Positions 56,401 to 64,000 of a stretch of 64,000 nucleotides of DNA are shown here, piece by piece; positions within the stretch are counted from its first letter, which is position 1; every line of letters begins with the position of its first letter. The notes below the pieces were generated by a model. The model was not told where the DNA came from. It saw nothing but the letters and a program-made list of their open reading frames with translations, and did no database searches. Position numbers and translations under genes: made by a program. This DNA comes from Bacillota bacterium (GTDB taxonomy: Bacteria > Bacillota > Clostridia > Tissierellales > Gottschalkiaceae), in assembly GCA_023420895.1 (NCBI GenBank), contig JAEZUY010000007.1, positions 57,386 through 121,385 on the forward strand, in the 5' to 3' direction.

Positions 56401-56769
56401 AGAAGTGCAGAAAGCGGACTCGATCTTGAAGTATACGACAATTACTCTTCAAAAAGACGTGATATAAAGACGCTCTCCGGAGGAGAAAGCTTTAAAGCCG
56501 CTCTTTCAATGGCGTTAGGTCTTTCAGATGTAGTGAAGATGTATTCTGGCGGCATAGGTATAGACACAATATTTATTGATGAAGGGTTCGGAACTCTGAG
56601 TCCGGAATCTTTAGACGCCGCTATAGATACTCTTGTTGAAATACAGGATCAGGGAAGACTGGTTGGTATAATATCTCACGTTGAGGATCTGAAAGAGAGA
56701 ATACCTGATAAAATAGAAATAGTTTCAGGTCCTGAAGGGAGCACGCTTAAGGCATTTGAAAATAATTAA
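53488..56769 (+). CDS. sbcC: SbcCD nuclease subunit C (Rad50-like ATPase)
   Basis: A 1093-residue SMC-like ATPase. Walker A GSTGAGKSTIFDAI is near residues 35-48; about 850 residues of Lys/Glu-rich coiled coil follow, with the zinc hook CPVCGS near residue 530; at the C-terminus lie the signature LSGGESFKAALSMALGLSD and Walker B DTIFIDEGFGTL. It bridges DNA ends and gates SbcD. Its N-terminal ribosome binding site lies within the end of sbcD. Confidence 0.95.
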   Translation: MKPVKLVMNAFGPYKDRAEIDFLKLENKSLFLITGSTGAGKSTIFDAITFALYGRSNLEGKGYEKDSRSFKSDFSGPETECFVEYTFEVRGKEYFVRRAPLQEVNKLRGEGTREKPEEVLLKYRDSNGNTVIKEKITEVREDIERIIGLTVEQFRQIMIIPQGQFRKVISSDTKERKEILQKLFDISICTKIQDALKESAKEKELEIKESEKEISKYLEMLLKETEKECKETDILEKTEFYISEKEKNSMELGEIEDRIKESDRHIDRLNSEKGKADILNSLIESRDSIKRKIENLESQEEEYRKKEKKLKLGEKSQKVKQKEERYREEKEDFEKEDNKVKELEREIEIKGREVAELKRAIEESSEDRKKRDMLVNSINKIESMEENAYKLDEKLQRLSELRTDYLNKSSFLIKEEREFRRLLEEIKDPENLDREEKKLYDKILDYKDSILKYENQIKIIEKTENDFITISKYIKSRGENKDELKKLKKAAEELEIQEKNLKEEIRKLRNEYEKYMVSKLRKRLKEGLPCPVCGSTEHKCNEYADIETDVTEERIEELEKDLEKCSETLGKKKVWIAELETKANEAEEKAMSLLKRIKTDCRDIGMNVDDIRTVKEAREKFLAYGCKVFDDERMAKRRKDNAEKEHENLKKNISKNKDRIKIKENKEKNISEIERAQIELKTEILTQQNTVISEKNRIFSDDEFSLEFDNRWIAESSERELSTEEISAYEIDSGIFAKNYRLILERKKQEEKELTSKFEKQDINYESLSKYISEKKGEFKSSSERRDNLKARISGLKEIFYNALTENGFGSEADYRECYMEEKDIKNLKENIVSYKNDLENERKAFIDREKEIDGREKADISKITEEIEERKAEQTKLYDMKNRLESENKRISELTESIKKVYKKNEEAIEEYGKIKDLSSVANRNNRKNISFEAYVLSTYLDEILEFTNQRFTKMTDGRFEIYRKEDVGNRSAESGLDLEVYDNYSSKRRDIKTLSGGESFKAALSMALGLSDVVKMYSGGIGIDTIFIDEGFGTLSPESLDAAIDTLVEIQDQGRLVGIISHVEDLKERIPDKIEIVSGPEGSTLKAFENN

Positions 56770-56797
56770 ATAAATATTCTGAAAAGGAGGAAATTTT

Positions 56798-57337
56798 TTG
56801 AAGTTCAGACCATTTAATATAGAAGACAGAAAAGATATAGAAAAAGCCTGGAATATATATGAAGAAAGCTTTCCGGAATATGAAAGAAGAAGGATTGACA
56901 CTCAGAGAAGAAGACATGACAATCCGTATTTCAAACCTATGGTAATAGTTGACGATGATGATTCAGATAAAGTTTACGGAATATTTTTCTACTGGGATTT
57001 CGACAATTTCATATTTCTTGAGCATTTCGCAATAAGTCCTGAATGCAGAGGCGGCGGTCTCGGAAGCAGAGTTTTAAGAGATTTCTGCAATAATAAAAAA
57101 ATGATAATACTTGAAATAGACCCGTTAGACACTGAAATAGCCCACAGAAGAAAATATTTTTATGAAAAACTGGGATTTCATTATAACGATATAGATTATT
57201 CACATCCTGGGTATGAAATAGACTATCCTGAGCATGAACTTAAAATAATGACTCTGGGAAAAGAAATTGATAAAGAAACGTTTGAAGAGTTTCTTTATCT
57301 TAGAGATAAATATACACTCGACCCTAAAGAAAATTAG
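56798..57337 (+). CDS. GNAT-family acetyltransferase
   Basis: A 179-residue single-domain N-acetyltransferase. The acetyl-CoA loop RGGGLGSRVL (Q/RxxGxG/A type) follows the strand EHFAISPECRGG; the later FYEKLGFHYND is the usual end of the fold. The substrate is unknown. The start is TTG with AAAAGGAGG seven bases upstream. It lies 28 bases after sbcC and shares its direction, so it is probably co-transcribed. Confidence 0.88.
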   Translation: MKFRPFNIEDRKDIEKAWNIYEESFPEYERRRIDTQRRRHDNPYFKPMVIVDDDDSDKVYGIFFYWDFDNFIFLEHFAISPECRGGGLGSRVLRDFCNNKKMIILEIDPLDTEIAHRRKYFYEKLGFHYNDIDYSHPGYEIDYPEHELKIMTLGKEIDKETFEEFLYLRDKYTLDPKEN

Positions 57338-57368
57338 GAAAATAAGATAATGTGCTGATAAAATAAAC

Positions 57369-57398
57369 GCCTGAGACTTTTAAAGTCTCAGGCATTTT
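57369..57398. terminator. Bidirectional terminator
   Basis: Palindromic stem gcctgagactt/aagtctcaggc with loop tta, T-rich on both strands, between convergent genes. Confidence 0.85.
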
Positions 57399-57462
57399 AT
57401 ATCTTCAGATTTTATTTTATCATATTTTTATTTATTCATTCACGATGATTATATCAGCATCC

Positions 57463-57768
57463 TCATGGTGAAGGAATTTCTGTTTCTACAGAATTTGACG
57501 GTGAAGATTCAGGCGCCGAAGGTCTGTTCAGAGCATATCCAATCCAGACCAGCCAGAAGAAACTTGTAGCTACCAGAAAGTTTAAAACAGCAAGACCCGG
57601 TTTCTTAACTATCACTGAAAGAATGAATCCCGCTATTCCGACAGGAATTGTGTAAAGCCATAAACCGTATCCGTACTGAAATATGAAATTCGGAAGCCAC
57701 ATTAAAACTCCTAGAACCACACAGCCTATTGAAATATATTCCAAAATTTTTCTAGTTTTATCACTCAT
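57463..57768 (-). CDS. Small membrane protein of unknown function
   Basis: A 101-residue protein with three predicted helices (GCVVLGVLMWLPNFIF; LYTIPVGIAGFILSVIV; LAVLNFLVATSFFWLVW) and a Pro/Ser-rich tail. No family recognised. AAAGGAG lies about 20 bases upstream of the ATG, with a weak AT-only stem ttat/ataa between, so initiation may be inefficient. It sits 70 bases downstream of the MBL/rhodanese gene on the same strand and may be its operon partner. Confidence 0.6.
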   Translation of the reverse strand: MSDKTRKILEYISIGCVVLGVLMWLPNFIFQYGYGLWLYTIPVGIAGFILSVIVKKPGLAVLNFLVATSFFWLVWIGYALNRPSAPESSPSNSVETEIPSP

Positions 57769-57838
57769 ATTATCCGATATAAATCTTCTCTCCTTTCGTC
57801 AAATATCAGGCTAACTCTGATTATGAAGATTTACGGAA

Positions 57839-59194
57839 TTATTTTAACTTATTAAGCGCTATAGTTCCGCCGTATATTACAGAAGCTTCTATTCCGGCCG
57901 CTTTAAGAACTGAAAGAGCTACTGTAGCTTTATTTCCTGAATTACATACTGTAAACAGTTTTTTTCCTTCAGGAACTTTATCTAATGAATCTGAAAGTGT
58001 TTCAAGAGGAAGGTTGATTCTGTTTATTACATTGTCCTCTTCACTCATCTCTTTTTCTTTTCTTACATCTATTGTTACAGCATTTTCAGAATTTTCTTTC
58101 ATATAATCGAGATATTCTGAAGGTGAAACTTCACTCAGTTTTTCAAACTGGAAGTTCTGAGTCATCATAGAGTGGATGCTTCCATTTCCAAGAATTCCTT
58201 TGATATTGTCATATCCCATTCTTCTTAAAGACCAGTACATTTCTTCAAGGCTTTCATAGTCTATTCCGTCAGAAAGAAGATAGATTTCTTCGTCCTGGCA
58301 TTTCATCCATCCCAGGTATCCGCTCAGAACAGCCTGATGAAGATTTACAGTTTTAGGAATCCTCTTAGCTATATGAGAATTTGCCGGTCTTATATCGATT
58401 ATGCTGTTCCAGTCGTCCTTATCTATTTCAGATATAGAAACTGGATTTAACTTTACAGCGTTTCCAAGTTTTTCAGCACCTTTTATATTAGCAACTTCGA
58501 TATATTCAAAATAAGGAGGTTTCATTCTCATATATCCGTTCTTTTCTATGAACTCCTCTTTTGAATCTGCTTTTACAGCATCGTTGTGTTTTCTTTCATA
58601 TCCTATAGTTGAAACTTCTCTTGAATCTATACTTCCGCCGCATGCAGAACCCGGACCGTGAGCAGGATAAACTGCAACTTCGTCACCGAGTTTGAAGAGT
58701 TTGTTATAAATACTGTCATACATCTTTCCAGTCATCTCTTCAAGATAATCCTCTCCGTAAAAGTCGGTTCTCCCGATATCACCGTAGAATAGACAGTCTC
58801 CAGTGAATACTGCAAAATTATTGCCTTTCACTTTTACAAGATATGAAAGGTGTCCTTTAGTATGTCCCGGAGTATGAATAGGAACTATTTTTAAATTTCC
58901 CATTTCAAATACGTCTTCTTCTCCAATTTTATTTCCATAAACGTATTCAAGATTTTCGTATTTTGAAATATGAACTTCCGCTCCTGTAGCTTCTGAAAGT
59001 TCTATAGAACCGGATATAATATCTTCATTTCTATGAGTTTCGAATATATGTGTTATCCTTTTGTTTTCTTTAGCCGCTTCATCTATATAGACCTGAACAT
59101 CTCTTCTAGGGTCTATTACAGCTATTTCATTTCCGTCTCCCACCATGTATGAATAGTGTGCGAGACCTTTTGAAAATATTCTTTTAAAATACAA
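57839..59194 (-). CDS. Metallo-beta-lactamase fold / rhodanese fusion protein
   Basis: About 451 residues: an N-terminal MBL domain and two rhodanese domains, the layout of persulfide dioxygenase/CstB-like proteins. Metal motif 1 is degenerate (His54-R-N-E-Asp58-I in place of HxHxDH); later ligands remain in HTPGHTKGHL, FTGDCLFYGDIGRTDF and YPAHGPGSACGG. The first rhodanese domain lacks its Cys; the second has VCNSGNK with the catalytic Cys. The start is the TTG at 59194 because AGAGGTG precedes it by six bases; the GTG at 59203 is inside that site. Role in sulfur or persulfide metabolism is likely. Confidence 0.83.
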   Translation of the reverse strand: MYFKRIFSKGLAHYSYMVGDGNEIAVIDPRRDVQVYIDEAAKENKRITHIFETHRNEDIISGSIELSEATGAEVHISKYENLEYVYGNKIGEEDVFEMGNLKIVPIHTPGHTKGHLSYLVKVKGNNFAVFTGDCLFYGDIGRTDFYGEDYLEEMTGKMYDSIYNKLFKLGDEVAVYPAHGPGSACGGSIDSREVSTIGYERKHNDAVKADSKEEFIEKNGYMRMKPPYFEYIEVANIKGAEKLGNAVKLNPVSISEIDKDDWNSIIDIRPANSHIAKRIPKTVNLHQAVLSGYLGWMKCQDEEIYLLSDGIDYESLEEMYWSLRRMGYDNIKGILGNGSIHSMMTQNFQFEKLSEVSPSEYLDYMKENSENAVTIDVRKEKEMSEEDNVINRINLPLETLSDSLDKVPEGKKLFTVCNSGNKATVALSVLKAAGIEASVIYGGTIALNKLK

Positions 59195-59449
59195 AACAAT
59201 CACCTCTTAATAACATTGATACCCAAAAATATAGTAATGAAAACTGTACATAATATCTTTATTTTTTTGAATAAAGAAGACAAGTTGAATGGGATGAAAA
59301 TTAGAAAAATTAAATAAATGAATAAAAATTAAGCATATGAGCATAAAAAATAAAAAGTTTTAATAAAATATTAATAGATTATTTTGAAAAAATTAATTTT
59401 ACAGGGTAGCAATATTAAATTTTAATTTATAAATTCCTATAAACTTGAT

Positions 59450-59498
59450 AAAATCAGTCCTTTTAGTGAAAAAAATGTACTGATTTTACAATTATTTT
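59450..59498 (+). other. Hairpin in the otherwise empty region before opuC
   Basis: The 390 bases between 59204 and 59592 hold no plausible gene and are very AT-rich. One feature stands out: arms aaaatcagt (59450-59458) and actgatttt (59479-59487), followed by a T-rich stretch. It could be a regulator binding site or a terminator. Confidence 0.35.
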
Positions 59499-59592
59499 TT
59501 TATATGTTACGATAAAATAGGAATTTTATTCTTAAAGTCAATTACAAAGAAATGTATAAAAGTGATTATCATAAAAGAAAGGGAGGAATGAA

Positions 59593-60834
59593 ATGATAGA
59601 ATTCAAAAATGTTACGAAAGAATATCCAGACGGAACGGTCGCAGTCGACAATATAAGTCTGGAATTTGATGAAGGGGAATTTATTGTTTTCATAGGAACC
59701 AGCGGGAGCGGAAAGACTACCTCCATGAGAATGATAAACAGAATGACTGAGCCTACTTCAGGACAGATACTGATAAACGGTGAAGATGTCATGGATAAAG
59801 ATCCCGTAGATTTAAGAAGAAAGATAGGATACGTTATACAGCAGACAGGTCTTATGCCTCATATGACTGTATATGAAAATATAGTGCTCGTTCCTAAACT
59901 TCTGAAGTGGTCTGAAGAAGAGATGGAGAAGACGGCTAAAAAACTGATAAAAGTTGCAGATATGCCGGAGTCCTTTTTAGACAGATATCCTTCAGAACTG
60001 TCAGGGGGGCAGCAGCAGAGAGTAGGAGTAATAAGAGCGCTTGCGGCAAATCAGAAAATAGTACTGATGGACGAGCCTTTTGGAGCTCTAGACCCGATAA
60101 CTAGAGACACACTGCAGGATTTAATCAAAGATATTCAGAAAGAGTTTGGAACTACAATAGTGTTTGTAACTCACGATATGGATGAAGCCTTAGATCTTGC
60201 AGACAGAATAGCGATAATGGATGAAGGAAAACTCATACAGTATGATACACCAAGAAATATACTGAGAAACCCTGCTAATGAGTTTGTAGAAGAATTTATA
60301 GGAGAAGAGAGACTTCTAGATTCTAATCCGCATATAGAGACAGTAGAACAGATTATGTACAAAGAGCCGATTTACGCATATCTCGATACGAATGTAAAAG
60401 AAGCAATAAAAATCATGAAAGAAAACAGAGTCGATACACTTTTTGTGAATGATGAAGATAAAAAATTAAAAGGATACGTAGATGTCGAAATTATCCAGAA
60501 AAACAGAAAATCCGGCAAAAATATAGGGGAATTCATGAGCACGAATCTGATAGCAGTAAGAGAGAATGCCTATATAAGAGACTGTGTAGAGAAGATACTT
60601 AAAAGGGGATATAAAAATGTGCCTGTAGTTGATAAGAATGGAAAATTCGTCGGACTCGTCACAAGATCTTCACTCGTAGATGTGCTTTACGATACAATAT
60701 GGAGCGGAGAAGATGAACCGGCCATCAGTGTTGATCCTGAAGTTATAGAAAATCTGAATGAAGATATAAATTCAGAACCTGTTCACATTGAGCCGGCAGG
60801 TGCAGAAATCCAGACAGACAGAGGTGAGGCTTAA
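59593..60834 (+). CDS. opuCA: Osmoprotectant ABC transporter ATP-binding protein with CBS domains
   Basis: A 413-residue ATPase of the OpuCA/OpuBA type: Walker [11 protein letters not shown], signature [15 protein letters not shown], Walker [14 protein letters not shown], switch His in VTHDMDEAL. Two CBS domains at residues ~265-385 ([29 protein letters not shown]) are thought to sense ionic strength or c-di-AMP in relatives. First gene of a four-gene operon, overlapping the next by one base. GGGAGGA precedes ATG. Confidence 0.93.
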   Translation: MIEFKNVTKEYPDGTVAVDNISLEFDEGEFIVFIGTSGSGKTTSMRMINRMTEPTSGQILINGEDVMDKDPVDLRRKIGYVIQQTGLMPHMTVYENIVLVPKLLKWSEEEMEKTAKKLIKVADMPESFLDRYPSELSGGQQQRVGVIRALAANQKIVLMDEPFGALDPITRDTLQDLIKDIQKEFGTTIVFVTHDMDEALDLADRIAIMDEGKLIQYDTPRNILRNPANEFVEEFIGEERLLDSNPHIETVEQIMYKEPIYAYLDTNVKEAIKIMKENRVDTLFVNDEDKKLKGYVDVEIIQKNRKSGKNIGEFMSTNLIAVRENAYIRDCVEKILKRGYKNVPVVDKNGKFVGLVTRSSLVDVLYDTIWSGEDEPAISVDPEVIENLNEDINSEPVHIEPAGAEIQTDRGEA

Positions 60835-61472
60835 TGCTTTTCGGAATAGATATGTCGAATCTTTTGCTGAAGACAGGAGAGCATTTATTCATATCTCTAT
60901 CTGCATTTCTTCTGGCAATAGCTTTTGCTGTGCCATTAGGAATACTTCTTACAAGATTTAAAAAAGCTGCAGGACCAGTTATAGGATTTGCAAACATAAT
61001 GCAGACGATACCGTCACTTGCACTTCTTGCATTTATGATTCCTTTCTTAGGAGTCGGAAAACTGCCGGCAATAGTGGCGATGTTCATGTATTCAGTGCTT
61101 CCTATACTCAGAAACGTATATATAGGAATAGATAAAGTCGATCCTAATATAAAAGATGCCGCCAGAGGAATGGGAATGAGTGAAATGCAGATGATAATGA
61201 AAGTGGAGCTTCCGCTGGCTCTTCCAGTAATAATGAGCGGTATAAGACTTTCAGCAGTATACGTAATAGCATGGACAGCAGTTGCTTCATATATAGGCGC
61301 AGGAGGGCTTGGGGACCTGATATTCAACGGTCTTAACCTCTATAAAGTAGATTTAATACTTGCAGGAACAATCCCTGTTACACTGCTTGCAATACTTGCA
61401 GACTTTACACTGGGAATTCTGGAAGAAAAAATGCAGCCTAAGATGGTTTCAAGGAGGGAAGTAAATGAGTAA
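60834..61472 (+). CDS. opuCB: Osmoprotectant ABC transporter permease (OpuCB type)
   Basis: A 212-residue permease with five to six helices. The family segment [20 protein letters not shown] and the EAA loop [22 protein letters not shown] are clear. It overlaps opuCA and, by eight bases, opuCC. The transporter imports glycine betaine, carnitine or choline during osmotic stress. Confidence 0.92.
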   Translation: MLFGIDMSNLLLKTGEHLFISLSAFLLAIAFAVPLGILLTRFKKAAGPVIGFANIMQTIPSLALLAFMIPFLGVGKLPAIVAMFMYSVLPILRNVYIGIDKVDPNIKDAARGMGMSEMQMIMKVELPLALPVIMSGIRLSAVYVIAWTAVASYIGAGGLGDLIFNGLNLYKVDLILAGTIPVTLLAILADFTLGILEEKMQPKMVSRREVNE

Positions 61473-62418
61473 GATAATTAAGAAAAACGGAAGATTCAGA
61501 AAACTGAAGCTTTTAGCGCTTACACTTGCAGCGTCACTTCTTATGACGAGCTGCACACTTCCTGGTCTGAGTAAAAAGAGCGGAGACGGAGGAATAGTAG
61601 TTACTAGCGGAATGACTACTGAAATGCAGATTCTCGGCTATACAGTAGCTGAGATGATAGAACATTATACTGGAGAAAAAGTCGGTATAATAAACAATCT
61701 CGGTTCTTCCATTCTGAATCACCAGGCGCTGACTAGAGGAGATGCCAATATAGCAGGAGTTAAATATACAGGAACTGAAGTTACAGGAGTGCTTCAGATG
61801 GATCCGATAACAGACTCTGAAAAAGCTATGGAAGTCGTTACAGAAGAGTATGATAAGAGATTTAATATGAAATGGTATGAAAGTTACGGATTCAGCAACA
61901 CTTACGCTTTCATGGTAACTAAAGAGTTTTCTGAAGAGAATAATGTTACTAAAATAAGCGACCTTAAAGATATAGCAGGAAATATAACTGCTGGAGTAGA
62001 CACTTCATGGCTGAACAGAGAAGGAGACGGATACGAAGATTTTAAGAGAGTTTATGGATTCGATTACGGAAGAATATATCCTATGCAGATAGGACTAGTC
62101 TATGACGCTCTTCAGGCAGGACAGATGGACGTAGTGCTAGGATACAGTACGGACGGAAGAATAGCCAGCTACGATCTCATAGTGCTTGAAGACGATTTGA
62201 ATTTCTTCCCGGCATACGATGCGGCTCCAGTTATAAACAAGGATCTTCTTGAAGAATATCCTGAGATAGACGGAATAATAGAGAAACTCGAAGGAAAGAT
62301 TTCTCCCGAAACAATGAGAGAACTCAACTACAGAGGAGACAACGATTTGATAGAACCTAAAAACGTGGCTAAAGAGTTTCTTGAAGAACACAACTATTTT
62401 GAAGAGGAGGATGAATAA
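61465..62418 (+). CDS. opuCC: Osmoprotectant-binding lipoprotein (OpuCC type)
   Basis: A 317-residue binding protein anchored by a lipobox (LMTSC near residue 29). The type-II periplasmic fold of the OpuAC/choline-binding family is seen in [20 protein letters not shown] and [20 protein letters not shown]. In this family aromatic residues coordinate quaternary ammonium groups. AAGGAGGGA precedes ATG inside the end of opuCB. It ends one base into opuCD. Confidence 0.92.
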   Translation: MSKIIKKNGRFRKLKLLALTLAASLLMTSCTLPGLSKKSGDGGIVVTSGMTTEMQILGYTVAEMIEHYTGEKVGIINNLGSSILNHQALTRGDANIAGVKYTGTEVTGVLQMDPITDSEKAMEVVTEEYDKRFNMKWYESYGFSNTYAFMVTKEFSEENNVTKISDLKDIAGNITAGVDTSWLNREGDGYEDFKRVYGFDYGRIYPMQIGLVYDALQAGQMDVVLGYSTDGRIASYDLIVLEDDLNFFPAYDAAPVINKDLLEEYPEIDGIIEKLEGKISPETMRELNYRGDNDLIEPKNVAKEFLEEHNYFEEEDE

Positions 62419-63074
62419 TGAAAGATTTATCAGTATTTAATCAGTTTATCTACTATTTTCAGCATAATGGAATGTATGTGCTGGATCAGTTTATAAAGCA
62501 CTTTCTGATATCTCTTTACGGAGTCCTCTTTGCATGCATAGTGGGAATACCTATAGGAATATGGATTTCAAACAAGAGAAGACTGAGAAATATAGTGATA
62601 TCAGCAGCCAATGTTATTCAGACAATACCTTCACTGGCGATGGTTTCAATACTTATAGTAGTGTTTGGACTCGGAAGCAATACAGTTATATTTTCAGTAT
62701 TCCTTTATTCACTCCTTCCTATAATCAGAAATACAGTTACAGGAATAAGAAATATAAGCGATGATTTACTAGATGCGGCTGAAGGAATGGGAATGACTAG
62801 AGGACAGATAATTTCTAAAGTTAAACTGCCTATAGCGCTTCCAGTTCTTATGGCTGGAATAAGAAATGCTCTTGTAATAGGAATAGGAGTTACAGCGATA
62901 GGAACTTTCGTAGGAGCTGGAGGACTTGGAGATATAATTTCCAGAGGAGTGAACGCTACAGACGGAACAGCTATAATTCTTGCAGGAACTATTCCGACAG
63001 CATTCATGACAATATTTGCCGACTTTGTTCTTGGAAAGATTGAAAAGAAACTCAGTCCAGGCAGAGCTGAATAA
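62418..63074 (+). CDS. opuCD: Osmoprotectant ABC transporter permease (OpuCD type)
   Basis: A 218-residue permease related to opuCB: AANVIQTIPSLAMVSILIVV and the EAA loop LLDAAEGMGMTRGQIISKVKLP. It completes the four-gene OpuC set (ATPase, permease, binding protein, permease). The ribosome binding site gaggagga lies in the end of opuCC. Confidence 0.92.
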   Translation: MKDLSVFNQFIYYFQHNGMYVLDQFIKHFLISLYGVLFACIVGIPIGIWISNKRRLRNIVISAANVIQTIPSLAMVSILIVVFGLGSNTVIFSVFLYSLLPIIRNTVTGIRNISDDLLDAAEGMGMTRGQIISKVKLPIALPVLMAGIRNALVIGIGVTAIGTFVGAGGLGDIISRGVNATDGTAIILAGTIPTAFMTIFADFVLGKIEKKLSPGRAE

Positions 63075-63093
63075 AATAAATATAAAAAGTCAT

Positions 63094-63123
63094 TAGGGGG
63101 CATAAAGCTCCCTATATTTTTTT
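63094..63123 (+). terminator. Terminator of the opuC operon
   Basis: Stem taggggg/ctcccta (one G-T pair), loop cataaag, then tattttttt. Confidence 0.88.
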
Positions 63124-63164
63124 GCCGTAATTAAAAGATTAGTCGAATGAATATATTGTTAATT

Positions 63165-63194
63165 AAAAAAGTCTTAGAATATTAATTCTAAGAC
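63165..63194 (-). terminator. Terminator of the small membrane protein gene
   Basis: Palindrome gtcttagaat/attctaagac with loop atta. On the minus strand it is followed by six T, so it ends transcription coming from the small gene to its right. Confidence 0.8.
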
Positions 63195-63201
63195 TTTACA
63201 T

Positions 63202-63324
63202 TTATTGCTTTTTCTTCAGAGTGTCAAGTATTTTATAAAGAAGAATTATAATAACTATACTTATAGCGAATGAAATTATAGATCCTAACGCACTGAAAAA
63301 CATCATTATAGAACCATTATACAT
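63202..63324 (-). CDS. Small single-pass membrane protein (40 residues)
   Basis: Encodes 40 residues: MYNGSIMMFFSALGSI at the N-terminus, one long hydrophobic helix, and a basic tail ending LKKKQ. A good ribosome binding site (GGGAAGGTGAG, five bases before ATG) and a terminator just after the stop on the same strand support a real gene. No family recognised. It lies 125 bases from the CRISPR array and is read in the same direction. A toxin, regulator or membrane-complex accessory are all possible; nothing in the sequence decides. Confidence 0.55.
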   Translation of the reverse strand: MYNGSIMMFFSALGSIISFAISIVIIILLYKILDTLKKKQ

Positions 63325-63448
63325 ATCTCTCACCTTCCCGAATCATTCTTATGTAATACAGAACAGTTTTTTAGTAAAATTAAAACAGTCTGTATTACTA
63401 TTTATATCCGTAGAGGAGAGGTTTACTCATGTTAAGAATAAGTTTTTA

Positions 63449-63876
63449 ATCTAGGTACATTATATGTTAAAAATCATCACGGATATTTGCCAACCAAAAT
63501 ACTGGTAAAATGGTATTTAAACATATCATATGTTAAAGATCATCGCGAAAGAGGGGGAAAGGAGTGGCCTGGGTCATTGCATTTAAACACATCACATGTT
63601 AAAGATCATCGCTAAGGATTGGGAGGGAGACAAAATCCCACCCAATTAATTTAAACACATCACATGTTAAAGATCATCAGAAATGACAGCTGAAACTACA
63701 GAATGGATTACTAAATTTAAATACATCATATGTTAAAGATCATCGCTATAGACTTTACTAGCTGTTTTCTTCCTTCTCATTTAAACACATCATATGTTAA
63801 AGATTATCAACGAAGTAGGAACGATAGAGTTAATGGGAATATCGAAATTTAAACACATCATATGTTAAAGATTATC
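63449..63876 (-). CRISPR. CRISPR array, seven 30-base repeats and six spacers
   Basis: Repeats start at 63449 (degenerate), 63515, 63581, 63649, 63715, 63779 and 63847; plus-strand consensus begins atttaaacacatcatatg and ends ttaaagatcatc. Spacers are 36, 36, 38, 36, 34 and 38 bases. The reverse complement (gatgatctttaac... ending gtgtttaaat) resembles subtype I-B clostridial repeats, so the array is probably read on the minus strand, with the degenerate repeat at 63449 as its old, leader-distal end. Repeats at 63779 and 63847 end in gattatc. A fragment attttaaacatcc (63898-63910) looks like a further broken repeat. No cas gene is within the window. Confidence 0.93.
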
Positions 63877-63924
63877 GCTTGTAAAATAGCCATTCTTATT
63901 TTAAACATCCTTCCTTAGTACAGT

Positions 63925-63953
63925 ATTATAGCCTATTACGCAAAAAAGTTCCA
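63925..63953 (-). promoter_or_regulatory. Possible promoter in the CRISPR leader
   Basis: Read on the minus strand: TGGAAC (63953-63948), 17-base spacer, TATAAT (63930-63925), about 50 bases before the first repeat. The region 63877-64000 has no plausible gene. A 10-base inverted repeat (tagccattct at 63887, agaatggcta at 63983) brackets it. Confidence 0.5.
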
Positions 63954-64000
63954 GCGATTAGAGAATTATTGTCATTTTTCATAGAATGGCTAAATTAACA

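Noticed and set aside
60743..61327. Minus-strand reading frame of 194 codons opposite opuCB
   Set aside because: It is a shadow of a well-supported permease gene; no start site and no recognisable protein features.
63429..63449. Tiny reading frame (MLRISF) with a good ribosome binding site next to the CRISPR array
   Set aside because: Six codons only; may be the remnant of a truncated gene, but there is no support for a product.

Overview
The window looks like the chromosome of a low-GC, Gram-positive anaerobe of the Bacillota (Clostridia/Tissierellia-like). The evidence is strong use of AGA and ATA codons, consensus Bacillota promoters and AGGAGG-type ribosome binding sites with frequent TTG and GTG starts, U-tailed terminators, a tryptophan T-box, S-layer (SLH) proteins and a clostridial-type CRISPR repeat. 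I cannot name a species. No rRNA, tRNA, transposase or prophage gene was seen, and most of the window is housekeeping metabolism.

Layout. 1-5.4 kb: end of a TM2 protein, two tandem paralogous DUF697 GTPases, a small unknown protein, an ArAE-type membrane protein, a methyltransferase and uppP. 5.5-10.7 kb: a small sirohaem/Fe-S protein, then a seven-gene Mrp-type antiporter operon on the minus strand that lacks the large MrpA subunit and is organised like the Mrp module of membrane-bound hydrogenases. 11-16.5 kb: leuCD, a divergent sulfur-type cluster (rhodanese, degenerate secretion-ATPase homologue, CsoR/FrmR-like regulator with one cysteine), an N-formylglutamate amidohydrolase-like protein, a YvlD-like membrane protein and a cytoplasmic parvulin. 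16.5-28.8 kb: a nucleobase permease behind a structured leader, cvfB, a cardiolipin synthase gene broken by one amber codon, threonine dehydratase, a lipoprotein, an MsmX-type ABC ATPase, a URO-D-like protein, beta-carbonic anhydrase, and an NfeD/SPFH pair. 28.8-35.1 kb: T-box(Trp)-trpEDCFBA without trpG. 35.3-43.1 kb: a CYTH protein, a sugar ABC transporter lacking its own ATPase, argGH and metY. 43.2-49.3 kb: an S-layer locus with a long structured leader, phased palindromes and three SLH genes, the first frameshifted. 49.6-63.1 kb: PEP synthase, sbcDC, a GNAT enzyme, a metallo-beta-lactamase/rhodanese protein and an opuC-type osmoprotectant transporter. 63.2-64 kb: a 40-residue membrane protein and a CRISPR array read on the minus strand; no cas gene lies inside the window.

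How the parts may work together. The MsmX-type ATPase near 23.3 kb may energise the ATPase-less sugar importer near 36 kb. MetY, the rhodanese proteins, the sirohaem protein and the CsoR-like regulator together suggest reduced-sulfur handling. The window holds no complete new defence system. The least explained items are: (1) five genes whose Shine-Dalgarno and start codon are separated by a small stable hairpin; (2) the multi-helix leader and phased palindromes upstream of the SLH genes; (3) a paired loss, in TrpA and TrpB, of the residues that form the known inter-subunit salt bridge; (4) the MrpA-less antiporter; and (5) the dead secretion-ATPase homologue beside a rhodanese and a one-cysteine CsoR-like regulator.
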